A stretch of 64,000 nt of DNA from Pseudomonadota bacterium (GCA_020051095.1 JAGVJN010000005.1:1-64000), one strand, 5' to 3'. Counted from the stretch's first letter, positions 1 through 10,500 are shown. Notes: a model not told the origin generated them from the letters alone. A program made the numbers and translations.

Positions 1-171
1 CCGTTTTAGCTGGATGTGGATTCAATCTTAGAAAAATTTTAAATTGCATTAGATATGAACAGGTGTTTGCGAATTAAACAATATTTCAGGGCCGACTAAT
101 TAGATTTTAGTATAGCATGGCCTTTTGGGCAGGATTCAAAAACGGTTTTTTTCGAAAATTATGGATTGGAG
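1..171. other. intergenic edge, no gene seen
   Basis: This is the stretch between the window edge and the stop codon of the ankyrin gene on the minus strand. It is AT-rich. I see no open frame, RNA gene or convincing terminator in it. Confidence 0.5.
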
Positions 172-2745
172 CTAAGCGGGAAATTGGGGGGAATCATGTT
201 CCTCTAGCACAAGATCAAAATGCTCTTCAATTTTAGCTTCAGCATTTGTAATATGTCTAAAGTAGGCACTGAAACTTTTCAATGTTTCAACTCGTTTATC
301 ATCAAAAAGAAGGCTGCCATCTTTTGATACCGAAATTTCACCACTTTCCTCAAATTCAAGCTTATAGCCTTTTTTCTCATCGCGAAAGGCATAATTTCCA
401 GAATCTGTGCGGCCAAATTTCCACTCTTTTTCAGCATCAAATTTATAATTTTTAATAATGTCCTTTATTTCTCCGGGGCTTTTCCAATCGCCAGGTTTGA
501 GCGCTAATCGGGCATTTTCAAATAAATCAGCAAGCCTTTTTTTCACATGATAGAGGTGGGCTTCAATGATGACAAGTTGATTGGCTTGATAAAGTTGACC
601 GAATACTTTGCTAATCGCCGCCTCCTTTTTTGCTGTCTCCTTTTGGGGTTCTACCTGGCCATCCAATCTTTCATAAACATCAAGTTCAGTGCCTTTTTGT
701 CTAAGAATATAATCAGGTGTCTCAAGGGTTGAGTTTTTACTTTCTTCGTCTCTTACAAATACTATGGGATCACCCTGCTCATCACTTAAATTGACCCTAG
801 CCCCTGGTGAACATTTTTGGTTATGTTGCGCTATCAAGGCGCTTAACAGAACTGCATCGGGATTTACCATGGAGGCATTTATTCCTTTTTGGACTTTAAA
901 TTTTTCTTGCATACTAAGTGTCGGTAACGTACGACCTGCCTCAGGGTGAACTGATTCGCGTGGATTTATCTCATCCTGAAAACAGGCTGTTTCAACCGAA
1001 CTTTGTTCTTTTTTAGGAAGTTTAGCAAGCCTTTCAGGGTCTGTGATATGAGCATATAGTCCTCTTTTTATAAGCACATCTATGACATTTTCCCAGTTTC
1101 GGCTAGTTACAACATCCACTAACTGATCCCAGTTTTGAATCGGTATTCCATTTTCAATCAAAACCTTGGCAAGCGCTTCATTATCAGAGTCTATCGCGAT
1201 ATCCAAAAGCGAGCATTCCTTACCGTCCAATGTGTGCTTTTCATTTAGTTCGGCGCCATGTTGTATCAAAAGCGCTATCATTTCCACATTGGGTTCATAC
1301 CAAATATAATGAAATAACGGCGTTGTGTTATTCGTATCCGAACTATTTAAGGGATGTACTTCGCCATGTTCATTTTTCTGTTTGTTCCCTAACATCTCTA
1401 TTAATTGCTTTACTAAAGCATCATTCTTATGACGAATAGCCAAGTGTAATAATGTATTTTTCTTTTTATCCTGTCGGGCGGCTCTTTCTGGGTTTGGTTG
1501 GTGGAGCGCCATCCAGGTTGGGTTTTGGGCTAATTTTCTTTGATCTTGAATCAGCTGTTGTTGGTTTTCTTTGGCTACTTTAAGTTGGGTAGAAATAACG
1601 GCAACGTTGTCTTTATTTGTTTTATCTGAGTAAGATTCTATCGCTGATCCCATGATTAAGCTTGCCAGTTCCGCTGGGTCTGTCACCGGTTTGGCCGGCA
1701 AGCTAACTGGATCGATAAAAAACCAGGTTCTTTTATCTTTGTCATAATTGATAGTAATGGCATGTGAAAGTGATTTAATCATGATTGAAGTAGGAACGCT
1801 TAAGTTGCTTTCAAGTAAGCGAAGATATGCCACCAGTTCTTCGTGGGTATAAGCGCCCATTTGGGTTTCACCTTCATAAATGGCGTCATTATCATCGAGT
1901 AGCTGATTGACATCGCTATCGGAAGGTCTTTCACCATTAGGGAATAAATGTTGAAGCGAATCATCATAGGAAAATTGATAAACATAGACACCATCAAAGA
2001 AAGCTTTAACATCCACCTTGCTTTCCAATTGTTCCCAAGGGGTATGTTGAATATATCGAAGCCGCTCATTGAATCGATTCATGCCCCCCGCTAAAAAAGC
2101 CCTGCCCGCCATATTTGATATTCCATTACAGACACCTTTCATATCAATTTTTTCATAACCCATTTGCTTCATCTTATACTGAATCCAACGCTGATTCTGT
2201 GGCATTGATTCCATATGCATAATGAGCTTCTCGGTGATTTCATCATTACCGCACATATTATAAGCACTTATGCCACGACTATTTGGTTCATTTGGGTCAT
2301 GACCTTCATTCAACAGGCGTATGACCTCTTGCTTGTTATCCTGTTTTATGGCTCTATGCAATGGGGGGAAATCTTGATCGTTTTGCAAAACAGCCGTTTT
2401 TTTTGTCACGGCTGTTTGAGGTGTTCCTTGCAAAAGAGGCGTGCTTGATTCTTTAATTTTTTGAATATAAACCTTAATCTTGTTAGCCTTTTGCTCATCA
2501 GGTTCATCTTTAAGCATTTCCTCTAACTGTGTCAATTCACTTTGTGTCCTAATCCTTGCACCAAAAACAACGATAAGGCCAAACACAAGATTTAAACTAC
2601 CCGAATCCATGGCATGTTGTAACGGAGTCAGTCCATTATCATCAATACAATTTACCAGATTTTTGTTGGCATTAATGAGCCTGCCGATGGTTCGTTGATC
2701 AGCTCGATTGATTGCAGCAATTAAATCTATTTCATCTTGAGTCAT
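172..2745 (-). CDS. ankyrin-repeat protein with C58-like cysteine protease core
   Basis: The protein has about 857 residues from the ATG at 2745. The frame stays open to 2790, but residue 16 (MTQDEIDL) is a natural start. Ankyrin repeats are visible near residues 30-75 and 120-180 (DNGLTPLQHA, FPPLHRAIKQ) and again near 430-600 (NTLLHLAIRH, TTPLFHYIWY). Between them lies a papain-like pattern: Cys206 in GVCNGIS, His328 in LSHAITIN and Asp345 in WFFIDP. The Cys-His and His-Asp gaps (122 and 17 residues) are close to those of YopT of family C58 (119 and 16). I infer a cysteine protease or acyltransferase delivered to a host cell. The last 250 residues resemble nothing I know. There is no signal peptide or membrane segment. 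The gene stands alone, with a weak ribosome site. Confidence 0.8.
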   Translation of the reverse strand: MTQDEIDLIAAINRADQRTIGRLINANKNLVNCIDDNGLTPLQHAMDSGSLNLVFGLIVVFGARIRTQSELTQLEEMLKDEPDEQKANKIKVYIQKIKESSTPLLQGTPQTAVTKKTAVLQNDQDFPPLHRAIKQDNKQEVIRLLNEGHDPNEPNSRGISAYNMCGNDEITEKLIMHMESMPQNQRWIQYKMKQMGYEKIDMKGVCNGISNMAGRAFLAGGMNRFNERLRYIQHTPWEQLESKVDVKAFFDGVYVYQFSYDDSLQHLFPNGERPSDSDVNQLLDDNDAIYEGETQMGAYTHEELVAYLRLLESNLSVPTSIMIKSLSHAITINYDKDKRTWFFIDPVSLPAKPVTDPAELASLIMGSAIESYSDKTNKDNVAVISTQLKVAKENQQQLIQDQRKLAQNPTWMALHQPNPERAARQDKKKNTLLHLAIRHKNDALVKQLIEMLGNKQKNEHGEVHPLNSSDTNNTTPLFHYIWYEPNVEMIALLIQHGAELNEKHTLDGKECSLLDIAIDSDNEALAKVLIENGIPIQNWDQLVDVVTSRNWENVIDVLIKRGLYAHITDPERLAKLPKKEQSSVETACFQDEINPRESVHPEAGRTLPTLSMQEKFKVQKGINASMVNPDAVLLSALIAQHNQKCSPGARVNLSDEQGDPIVFVRDEESKNSTLETPDYILRQKGTELDVYERLDGQVEPQKETAKKEAAISKVFGQLYQANQLVIIEAHLYHVKKRLADLFENARLALKPGDWKSPGEIKDIIKNYKFDAEKEWKFGRTDSGNYAFRDEKKGYKLEFEESGEISVSKDGSLLFDDKRVETLKSFSAYFRHITNAEAKIEEHFDLVLEEHDSPQFPA

Positions 2746-2936
2746 AACTACTTCATGTGGGATATATATATAAATATAGTGTAGACTCAAATTACCTCAA
2801 GAAATGCAGCCTGGGTGCTATAGACTTTCGGTAAATGATCGCCCAAAATTACCGCGTATTGCGTTTGGAAGAAATTGCCATTAAAACTGTCATACACTTG
2901 TTCGGAATCTAATTCTAAAAATCTGAGGATAACTTT

Positions 2937-3338
2937 ATGAACATGAAACGTTTTTTGATAGCCATGATAGGTCTTTTTATATTTATCTTTGGGTATGAGA
3001 CCATTATCCATGGATTCTTGTTGACAAATATCTACAGCGAAACCCCTTCAATTTGGCGAAGTTACGATCAAATGGTGGCTTATATGCCGTTTAATATTGG
3101 AATCATGGCGTTGATTACCATCTGGATTGTGTTTATTTTTACGCGTCTTTTTGAGGAAGGAGGCTGGAAAAACGGGTTGAAATTTGGGTTTTATTTTGGC
3201 GTCTTATCCGGTATACAAGCTGCAGGCGCTTGGTATTATTTACCGATTTCAGGACTTTTGGCGGGATATTGGTTTATCGCCTATGTCGTTGAAAGTTTGC
3301 TCGGTGGATTGATTATCGGGTTTATATATCGACGTTGA
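2937..3338 (+). CDS. small four-helix membrane protein
   Basis: This 133-residue protein is almost entirely hydrophobic. It has about four membrane segments, near residues 5-27, 50-70, 83-100 and 108-130. A Shine-Dalgarno-like GAGGAT lies eight bases before the ATG. It resembles small inner-membrane proteins of unknown function that carry a conserved Tyr-Glu-Thr stretch after the first helix. No catalytic motif is visible. It runs divergently from the ankyrin gene and no partner gene is near, so I assign no function. Confidence 0.7.
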   Translation: MNMKRFLIAMIGLFIFIFGYETIIHGFLLTNIYSETPSIWRSYDQMVAYMPFNIGIMALITIWIVFIFTRLFEEGGWKNGLKFGFYFGVLSGIQAAGAWYYLPISGLLAGYWFIAYVVESLLGGLIIGFIYRR

Positions 3339-3662
3339 GTGAGATAGCTCCTTTCCATAGTCTTGCTTATTCATTCTGCTACAGTTACGACGAGATGAGT
3401 TAAGCCTGTTAATAGTTTGCTCCTCTCGTCGCAACCCCCATGTTATTCAATCTGGGCATATAAAGTCTTTCACTACCAGCCAATAATATGTTTTGCACAT
3501 AGCTCATAGGTTTGATATTATTGCCCTATTATAAACCTAAGTGGCCTTATATAGCCCACTTGGAGCGGGAACTAAATTGTCATAACAACCGGTTCCAAAT
3601 TTGTAAACAGGTACCCTTTATCAAGTTACCTTTTATCTTGGCAATATAAAGGCAGAAGTATT
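3339..3662. other. 324-bp intergenic region with two hairpins
   Basis: No gene is seen. One imperfect hairpin pairs 3384-3394 with 3425-3435 (10 of 11 bases, core CGACGAG/CTCGTCG); it could end transcription of the membrane protein gene or be a degraded repeat. A second, AAGTGG/CCACTT, pairs 3539-3544 with 3556-3561 around a TATA-rich loop, about 100 bases before the J-domain gene. The second could be an operator, but nothing else supports that. Confidence 0.35.
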
Positions 3663-5231
3663 ATGAGCAGTCTACTAGATAAACTGAATGACCTTGAAAA
3701 TGTTGTAAGTGACGCTGAAAAAGAAATTGCGCTAAAGCGACTTATGGATGAGGCAAGTAAACAAACCTATTATGACGTGATGGGTTTTACCATGGACGAA
3801 GCCATTGATAAAAATAGATTGAAAAAGACTTATCGCTCGCTAGCAATGAAGCTCCACCCCGATAAAAATAAAGATAAGTGCTATACACCAATATGTGAAA
3901 ATCTCTTTAAACTTGTCAGCGATGCCAATAGCACCTTGTCAGACCCAATGAAGGAGAAGGACTACCGATTATCTCAGAAACAGGGTAATCACGCCTCAAC
4001 ATCATCCGCAGCTTACCAGAATCATGCTTCCTACACCGCCCCCAATTCGTCTTATTCGCCGCCCTATGGTCCCTATACTTCACCTTATGCAAACAACGAT
4101 TTTGGTGATCTTTTTGCTGAATTTTTTTCTCAATTCAAACAATCAGATAACCATTCTTATTCGCAATCAGGGTTTGGTGTTTTCCAAGAAAGCGATTTTG
4201 ACGGATTCCCCAGCCATCGATTTTCACCTTTCTCCAATGTAAGGTTTGTATTTAGTCAAAACGATGGCTTTGATTCCTTCTCAAGTTCGTCTTTTGTTTT
4301 CATGCAACGAGCGAGCTTTGGTAATGAATATCCATATGCAACGCCTCGTGCTTCATCACAGAAACCTGTGATCATATCTAATTTTGAACAATTCATGTCA
4401 TTACTAGAAAACAAACGAAGTATGGCTCATCGCTTGTTTATAAGTCAGCCTAATGAAGTGGTTAGCTTATGTCAGACATTTGACCAATTTATGTTACTTC
4501 GCCACACGGATCAGGCGTTTGCACATCATTTTTTTGAAGTGAATCCAAACAAATTTATCAATCTTTTGCAAACGCGCATTCAATTCCTGCAATTGCTGGA
4601 CGAAAATAATAAAATTGCCCATGACTTTTTCCTATATCGACCCGATAAGATAATTGGATTGTTTCGAACGCCTGAGCAATTCATGGGGATTGTCAGCAGA
4701 GATAAGCAATTAGCCTACGATATGTATCGAAGACAGCCAGATAGGATTCTTGGTTTTTTTCAGACGTTTGACGCCTACATGCTATTGCTCATAGACGATA
4801 GGACTCTGGCCAACAGCTTGCTTGTTAACCATCCAGCCCCAATAATTGGACTTATTCAATACAAAGAGCAGTTTAATCAGTTAAAAGAATGGAGCCCTGC
4901 TTTAGCATCCTATATCGTCAATTTGGTTCCAAATTTCGCTCATTCATTAGCCTCTTCTTCCAGTAGGCCAAATAGACAAGCGAATAATCATAGCCCTCGA
5001 CAGCCACATGCGCCTCGATTTTTTAATCGCACTCGTGATTCAGAGGAAAATAGCAATCAGCAAACCCACAGCAATGCTCATTTCCATTGGAATATATTCG
5101 ATAAGCTCAAATCTTTTACATCCGATGCGCTTCCTTATTTTCTTGGGGCCTTAGGAGCCATTGGTCTCATTAGTCTTGCAAGAAGAAGTCAACAAAATGA
5201 TAACATCCGAACTTCGAGACAATCATTTTAA
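3663..5231 (+). CDS. J-domain protein with six 32-residue repeats and C-terminal membrane anchor
   Basis: This is a 522-residue protein. A J domain spans about residues 36-105 with the HPD triad at 65-67, the Hsp70-stimulating motif. A low-complexity linker rich in Ser, Tyr, Phe and Asn follows (110-235). Residues 241-432 are six consecutive units of exactly 32 residues, each opening with a pattern like EQFM and containing Ala near position 15 and Pro near position 23 (P-N/D-K-I-I-G-L). A single hydrophobic segment near residues 495-510 precedes a basic tail. There is no zinc-finger or CTD region, so it is not DnaJ. I infer a membrane-anchored class C co-chaperone, bacterial or host-targeted. 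The repeat may be a binding solenoid. No operon partner is seen. Confidence 0.85.
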   Translation: MSSLLDKLNDLENVVSDAEKEIALKRLMDEASKQTYYDVMGFTMDEAIDKNRLKKTYRSLAMKLHPDKNKDKCYTPICENLFKLVSDANSTLSDPMKEKDYRLSQKQGNHASTSSAAYQNHASYTAPNSSYSPPYGPYTSPYANNDFGDLFAEFFSQFKQSDNHSYSQSGFGVFQESDFDGFPSHRFSPFSNVRFVFSQNDGFDSFSSSSFVFMQRASFGNEYPYATPRASSQKPVIISNFEQFMSLLENKRSMAHRLFISQPNEVVSLCQTFDQFMLLRHTDQAFAHHFFEVNPNKFINLLQTRIQFLQLLDENNKIAHDFFLYRPDKIIGLFRTPEQFMGIVSRDKQLAYDMYRRQPDRILGFFQTFDAYMLLLIDDRTLANSLLVNHPAPIIGLIQYKEQFNQLKEWSPALASYIVNLVPNFAHSLASSSSRPNRQANNHSPRQPHAPRFFNRTRDSEENSNQQTHSNAHFHWNIFDKLKSFTSDALPYFLGALGAIGLISLARRSQQNDNIRTSRQSF

Positions 5232-5316
5232 AATTCTTCTTCAAAACCAAGGTAAGACTATTTGGTATGACAGCTAGAGGCCCTAAGCGTTCCTCCGGTT
5301 TTTTTACTGAATAAAG

Positions 5317-5340
5317 GCTCGCAACGACTAGGCTATTATG
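5317..5340. repeat. decayed end of the GTCGTTGCGAGC repeat element
   Basis: The bases here (GCTCGCAACGACTAGGCTAT and on) match, in reverse orientation, the inner part of the left arm of the element at 20303-20446. The rest of the element is missing. It is probably a relic of an old insertion in the gap before the HD-hydrolase gene. Confidence 0.5.
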
Positions 5341-5371
5341 ATATGGTTACTAACAGTCAATAAGCAGAAAA

Positions 5372-6076
5372 ATGACGATGATTGAACAATGGATAAGAAA
5401 GTTTGAGCAATACCACCAATCCCATGAGTTGGACGATAAATCCCATGATATAAGCCATTTTCGCCGAGTGTATACCACTGCAAAAGCAATCATGAACAAA
5501 CTGGGTGGCAACGAGCTTGTCATTGCAAAAGCCTGTTATTTTCACGATATTGTCAATTTGCCAAAAAATCACCCGAATAGAAAGCAATCGTCGGTGTTAG
5601 CGGCAAAAGAAACGTTAAACATTTTATCCACGCACTATCCTGATTTTCCAACGGAGCTATACCCAAGTGTTGAGCATGCAATTTGTGCCCATAGTTTTAG
5701 CGCCAATATTAAACCGGAAACAATAGAGGCAAAAATCGTTCAAGATGCCGATAGATTGGAAGCACTGGGCGCTATTGGACTTGCGAGAGTGTTTTACACA
5801 GCAGGTCTTTTAGGACATCATTTATTTGATGCACAAGATTTGTTTGCTGAAAAGCGTCAGCTTGATGATACCAAGTATGCTTTGGATCATTTTCAACAAA
5901 AATTATTAACATTACCTACCACGATGCAAACGGCAGAAGGCCGAAAAATGGCCGAATATAATGCCAATTATTTAGTGGAATTCATGGCAAAATTGGCCTG
6001 TGAAGTCAAAGGGGATCCCTATGGCAAAGCCCCTGAAGTCATAGAAAGATTTTCAAGCGAAGAAATGGCGAATTGA
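5372..6076 (+). CDS. HD-domain phosphohydrolase
   Basis: A 234-residue soluble protein with an HD metal-binding fold: His25/His29 in SHDISHFRRV, the His58-Asp59 pair in YFHDIVNLP, and a later Asp in VQDADRLEALGAIG. Length and motif order match the YedJ-type HD hydrolases, which are broad phosphohydrolases of uncertain natural substrate. The start used is the first of two ATGs. It is followed 18 bases later by a GNAT gene on the same strand, so the two may be co-transcribed. A substrate cannot be given from sequence. Confidence 0.85.
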   Translation: MTMIEQWIRKFEQYHQSHELDDKSHDISHFRRVYTTAKAIMNKLGGNELVIAKACYFHDIVNLPKNHPNRKQSSVLAAKETLNILSTHYPDFPTELYPSVEHAICAHSFSANIKPETIEAKIVQDADRLEALGAIGLARVFYTAGLLGHHLFDAQDLFAEKRQLDDTKYALDHFQQKLLTLPTTMQTAEGRKMAEYNANYLVEFMAKLACEVKGDPYGKAPEVIERFSSEEMAN

Positions 6077-6094
6077 TTAAATGATGGCGAGATC

Positions 6095-6610
6095 ATGCCG
6101 ATGACCTATGAAATTAGACCCATCACAGAAAACGATATTGAATGCTTTCGTCAAGCAGTTGGTAGCGTTGCTCGTGAAAAATTATTTTTAGCGTTCTTGG
6201 ATACCCCTTCATTTGAAATGTCTAAAGAGTTTGTTGAAACAAACATTCGCGAATCTTGGCCGCATCTCATTGCTATTTCAAATCAAAAAGTCATTGGTTG
6301 GTGTGATATCACCGGCTCGAATCGTCATGCCTGTAAACACCTTGGTACGCTAGGCATTGGCGTCATAAAAGACTACCGAGGTCAAGGAATTGGTCGGGCA
6401 TTAATAGAACAAGCGTTATCGCTAGCAAAATCAAGACACCTTACCCGAATCGAATTGTCTGTTCGGGAGGACAACGAAAAAGCATTAGCACTTTATCAAA
6501 AAATGGGCTTTTATGTTGAAGGAAAACATATCAATTCACTTTTAATTGATGGCGACTATAAAAACCAGTACTCGATGGCATTGTTGTTGGATTCTCTTCA
6601 AGACAATTAA
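6095..6610 (+). CDS. GNAT-family N-acetyltransferase
   Basis: A 171-residue protein. The acetyl-CoA binding motif A is clear (GIGVIKDYRGQGIGRALIEQ), with the R/Q-x-x-G-x-G/A loop. The closing LYQKMGF motif is near residue 135. The family moves an acetyl group from acetyl-CoA to an amine, protein or antibiotic, and the acceptor here is unknown. The start follows a GAG-type ribosome site after the HD-hydrolase gene. The stop codon shares the four bases TTAA at 6607-6610 with the stop of the convergent TfoX-like gene. Confidence 0.9.
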   Translation: MPMTYEIRPITENDIECFRQAVGSVAREKLFLAFLDTPSFEMSKEFVETNIRESWPHLIAISNQKVIGWCDITGSNRHACKHLGTLGIGVIKDYRGQGIGRALIEQALSLAKSRHLTRIELSVREDNEKALALYQKMGFYVEGKHINSLLIDGDYKNQYSMALLLDSLQDN

Positions 6611-6939
6611 CGCGTTTTTTTAGACTTCGGTTTGGGCTCAGGCAGTTCCTTCGCCGTCATTTGAATGAGTGTTGTTAACCATTCATCGTCCTCCCATAAC
6701 TCACCGGAAATGAATAAGTACGGTTTCGCGCCAGGGTATGGGCACCCTTCAGTGTAATGGTTGATAAACGCTTTGCCTGCATTGGTGGGTTTTACGTAGA
6801 GTTGATCATCACAAACTAAGGCAACCACTTTGGCATTGCAGTAAATAGCATATTCCCCAAACATTTTTCTTGCAGTCATCACGCCAGCATGAGCAATTTG
6901 CTCCATAATATAGTCAACTGTACTTTGCGTAGTAGCCAT
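6607..6939 (-). CDS. TfoX N-terminal-domain protein
   Basis: The protein has 110 residues from the ATG at 6939, which has AGGA at the right distance. An upstream extension to 7008 is open but has no such site. The sequence matches the TfoX/Sxy N-terminal domain: TARKMFGEYAIYC, then VVALVCDDQLYVKP, then YPGAKPYLFI. Full-length TfoX regulates competence genes. Stand-alone N domains like this are common and their role is not known. The C-terminal tail is Lys- and Pro-rich. It converges on the GNAT gene with overlapping stops. Confidence 0.85.
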   Translation of the reverse strand: MATTQSTVDYIMEQIAHAGVMTARKMFGEYAIYCNAKVVALVCDDQLYVKPTNAGKAFINHYTEGCPYPGAKPYLFISGELWEDDEWLTTLIQMTAKELPEPKPKSKKTR

Positions 6940-7567
6940 TTGATATCCTATGATCTGAGATTCTATTTCTAAAATGGACGATTTTAATTTAATTTTCCCT
7001 GTTAGCATATATACACGTGTTCATTCCAAAAGCGAGTTTTCTGTTTTTTGAATTATCACGGGTATATACCCAATTAACTCTATTCAGTCCTTCTTTAGAC
7101 GAATTTCCGTGACAGCAGTCTATGTTCCTGGACCCTCCGCATAAAGCCTGCCTCTTGGCCACTTCTCACCGAAACGTCATATTTGGCGAATTGGCGAGTG
7201 CAACCAACCATGATAGAAAAACCCCTTTTTTGTCCCAAAAGAAGCGAATCAAAAGCCGTTACAGATTGTCTAGGCAAGAACTTATTAACGTTTAAATCTA
7301 TTCTGGTTCTATGAGGTCATTCTCGGGTCATTTGAGGACATATCAAGGATTGATGTTTCAATTATAATCACACATGATAAAATTAAACTCGATTTAATTG
7401 GGGCATTTAGAATAAAATTTATTCTACGCAATCGTTAACTTGGTCATCAGTCCTCCAATTAATTCATAACGTTTTATTACACTATCGTTGCAAGAACGAT
7501 TTCGCAGGCATTTTTTTTTAGCCACCTAAGTAATTGCGGAATCACCACAGGAAATGAGAGTCAGTCC
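6940..7567. other. 628-bp intergenic region
   Basis: The gap lies between divergently read genes and probably holds promoters for both. A 60-codon frame on the minus strand (7095-7277) has no ribosome site or recognisable protein pattern and I do not call it. The only ordered feature I see is the short palindrome at 7408-7426, listed separately. Confidence 0.4.
7408..7426. promoter_or_regulatory. perfect 19-bp palindrome, possible operator
   Basis: TAGAATAAA and TTTATTCTA flank one central base, giving a perfect dyad. It lies about 140 bases before the start of the 1377-residue ankyrin protein gene. Its form suits a dimeric repressor or activator, but AT-rich DNA yields such sites by chance and I do not recognise the regulator. 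Confidence 0.25.
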
Positions 7568-10500
7568 ATGGCAGAAAACAGTATATATAACGATGTGATC
7601 GCATTGTTAACGTCAATTAATAGCCTCGATGAACGAATGCAAAAATACCTGAATGGAATCATTAAAAAAATTGAGCAGGCAGAAAACAGTGGTCAAATTG
7701 CGTATTATCTCTCACAAATTCTTGCCAACAAAAGCGTGTTGAATGCTCTTTCGCCCGAGGAAAAAGCAAATTTAGCGACGCATCAACAACGATACCTCGC
7801 CTATTCTCAAACGCTTGATCGTTTTGGCAACCCAAAGTTAAATGCTGAATTTGAATCCATGCTCAGCCAATCACTCTTAGAACATGCACCTTGTGAAAGT
7901 CTTGCAACCATCAATAGCGCCATCGTTGATTATTTAAAACGCCATAAAACGACACTTCTTACAAGTAAAGAATCGGAATTTAAAAAGGCGTTGATTAAAT
8001 TTAAAATTCCCTATGATACCTCCGTTGATCCAATTGATGCACTCATCGCCCTTCTTGAAAGGCCGCTCAATGGGGCTGATAGAGCACAAGTCATATCCGA
8101 AACCATGTCGCTGCATTTGTTGTTTTTCAATTACCAAAACCTCTATCAGCCAGAACTGGATTGCGAAGAAAGCCAACGTGACGCCATCATGCAAAAACGT
8201 GGCATTATTCATCGAACGCTGCGACCTAAGGATAAAGGCCAAATGTTTGAAGAGCACACGCGTGGACGACTGACGGTGCAATCGACAAAACAGTCAACCA
8301 CGTTAGGCATAACCGATGATGAGTCTGCCTTAGATGCATTTTTAAATTTTCACCGCCATGAATTCACGCCACATAAATATCGTGCCAAAGCCAATGAAAA
8401 TTCACCCATCGTGAAAGCTTTTAGGAAGCAGGGTATATCCTTTATTGCGGGTCCATCCGGCACCACTGCTGATTGCCTTGAAGGGATACACTTTTTATTC
8501 CCCAACTTTAATTTCAAGCAATATGAGCAGTATTTAAATTTATTGGCCGCCGCAGAAGTTGCCCAAGGCCACCATGCCATGCATGAGATCCTATTGCCAG
8601 CATTGAATGCAAACACATTACCCAAACTCGCCACGAAAATGACAAATAAGCCGATTTGGGATTTATTACCGTATGGGAAAACGTATGAATTGTTTTTAAG
8701 CGATGAGTTTAAAGCGCTTCCCATATACCAAGCGTTAGTGAGCCGTTATCCGCAATATCTCGATGAGATGCCTGGTCGCCAACTAGACAAAGCCGCAACA
8801 GCGATTCAACGAGAAATTCGAAGTGCACAAGCCGCGAAAGAATTTCATGCCTCCGAATATTGGCAAGAAGTTGATAGCCAGGACCCAGCGATGAAAGTTG
8901 AACCAGCGATAAAAAATTTCATTAGATCGCGCTCGGCAAAAAATTTAGCAAAGATTAAACAATCCTTAGGCCCCCTTTCTTCAAGCGAGACAAAATTCTT
9001 GCGCTTTTTTATGGCGCAAGAGTTTGATTTGACTCACTACACCAATTCCAAAGAAGCCATCTTAGCATCGGGTGACATCTTGTCTAATTCATTATTGAAA
9101 AGACAACTCCTTCGCTTTGACGACCATTCATCTGAAGGCGATATTGATAAACTGAATAACGGGCACTATGTATTTTATCGCATGGAATTAAATCATCAGT
9201 ACAAGGCCGGTTCACGTTTTGGCATGGGTCAGTTTGTCATCAAAGGACGGCATAGTGGTTTATTGGAGTCAGGTAATGTTTCTCTTTTTGAAATGTATGT
9301 ACCAAGAAACGCCTCAGTCCTTAGAATATTGCACTACAAAGACAAACTGGTTCGCAAAAATGACATCACCGTCGAACCGCGAGAATCCATCCATCTGATC
9401 TATCCTGAAACGGGGAAATTCTCAACCTTGAGTATCCCCGGCACCGTATTTCACGGCAGAGATATTATGCCTGGCATTGCCTATGCCATGATTCGCGAGT
9501 TGCGCAATATAGGCAGTAGTATGCAAGATGACTTTTTACGCCAGTTTGACATCAACACATTCGACATCGACTCCTCTGTTTACCAGCAGATGCAGCAGTC
9601 TGCCAATGACATGTTAGGGAAACTATTTCGGGTTGAAGGAAAAATCCCGGCTAAAACCGTACTTGCCAATCAAGACTTTGAGATTGTCCATGTTGATGAA
9701 GCCTTATCCGCGTTGAAAAGTAGTGATCCTATTCTATTAAGAGCTCAATTTACGCCAGAATCGATTAATAGGCCCTATTTTCATCATAATGGTGGTCAAT
9801 TTAATGCGCTCGAGATTGCCATTATAAACGACTATCCATTTGCTGTTTCCTGGCTTACTGCCAATGGTGGACAAATCTCTTCACAATTGAACATTTTTAG
9901 CTTTTTCGACGGAGCTTTTTTAAAAACGTGTACCGTGGATTCTTTCAAGTCCCGAATGGCCCTCATGCCGCATTTAGACGTTAACTTAAAAGATAAGTCC
10001 GGAAAAACCTTGTTGCATCACATGGCTGCAAATAATCGATTAGACCTTATAGCAACAGCTATATCACTTGGCATTGATCCCCATATAACTGACGATGCCG
10101 GCAAATCCTTTATGCAGGATTTTTCTATCATTAATTATCTGACTTCCAAGAAACATGTTCGCTTAGAAGACTTAAATGAATATGCATCATTCATATCATT
10201 GGATCAACATAGTTTATCAGGCTCTAACCTATTACACCTTGTCGTTACGCTCCAACTATCGCCAGAAATTATAAATTTTTTTATCACTCATGGCGTTTCT
10301 ATTGATGAAAAGAGCGAAGATGGCCGCACGCCTTTAGAAATACTTCAACTAAATCTTATTAGTAGAGCAAGATCAATAAATAGAGCAAGTTCAATAGATA
10401 AAAATCAACGTATCATCCATTATTTTCAAACAATCAAGTCCCTCGATATTAATTTTAAAGCATCGTTCTTTTCCCCGTCTGATGAAAGAACAACCACACT

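Noticed and set aside
2787-3011. 74-codon minus-strand frame between two divergent genes
   Set aside because: It overlaps the start of the membrane protein gene, has no ribosome site and no recognisable pattern. It could be a gene relic but nothing shows it.
7095-7277. 60-codon minus-strand frame in a long gap
   Set aside because: It has no ribosome site, no family resemblance, and starts in a promoter region.
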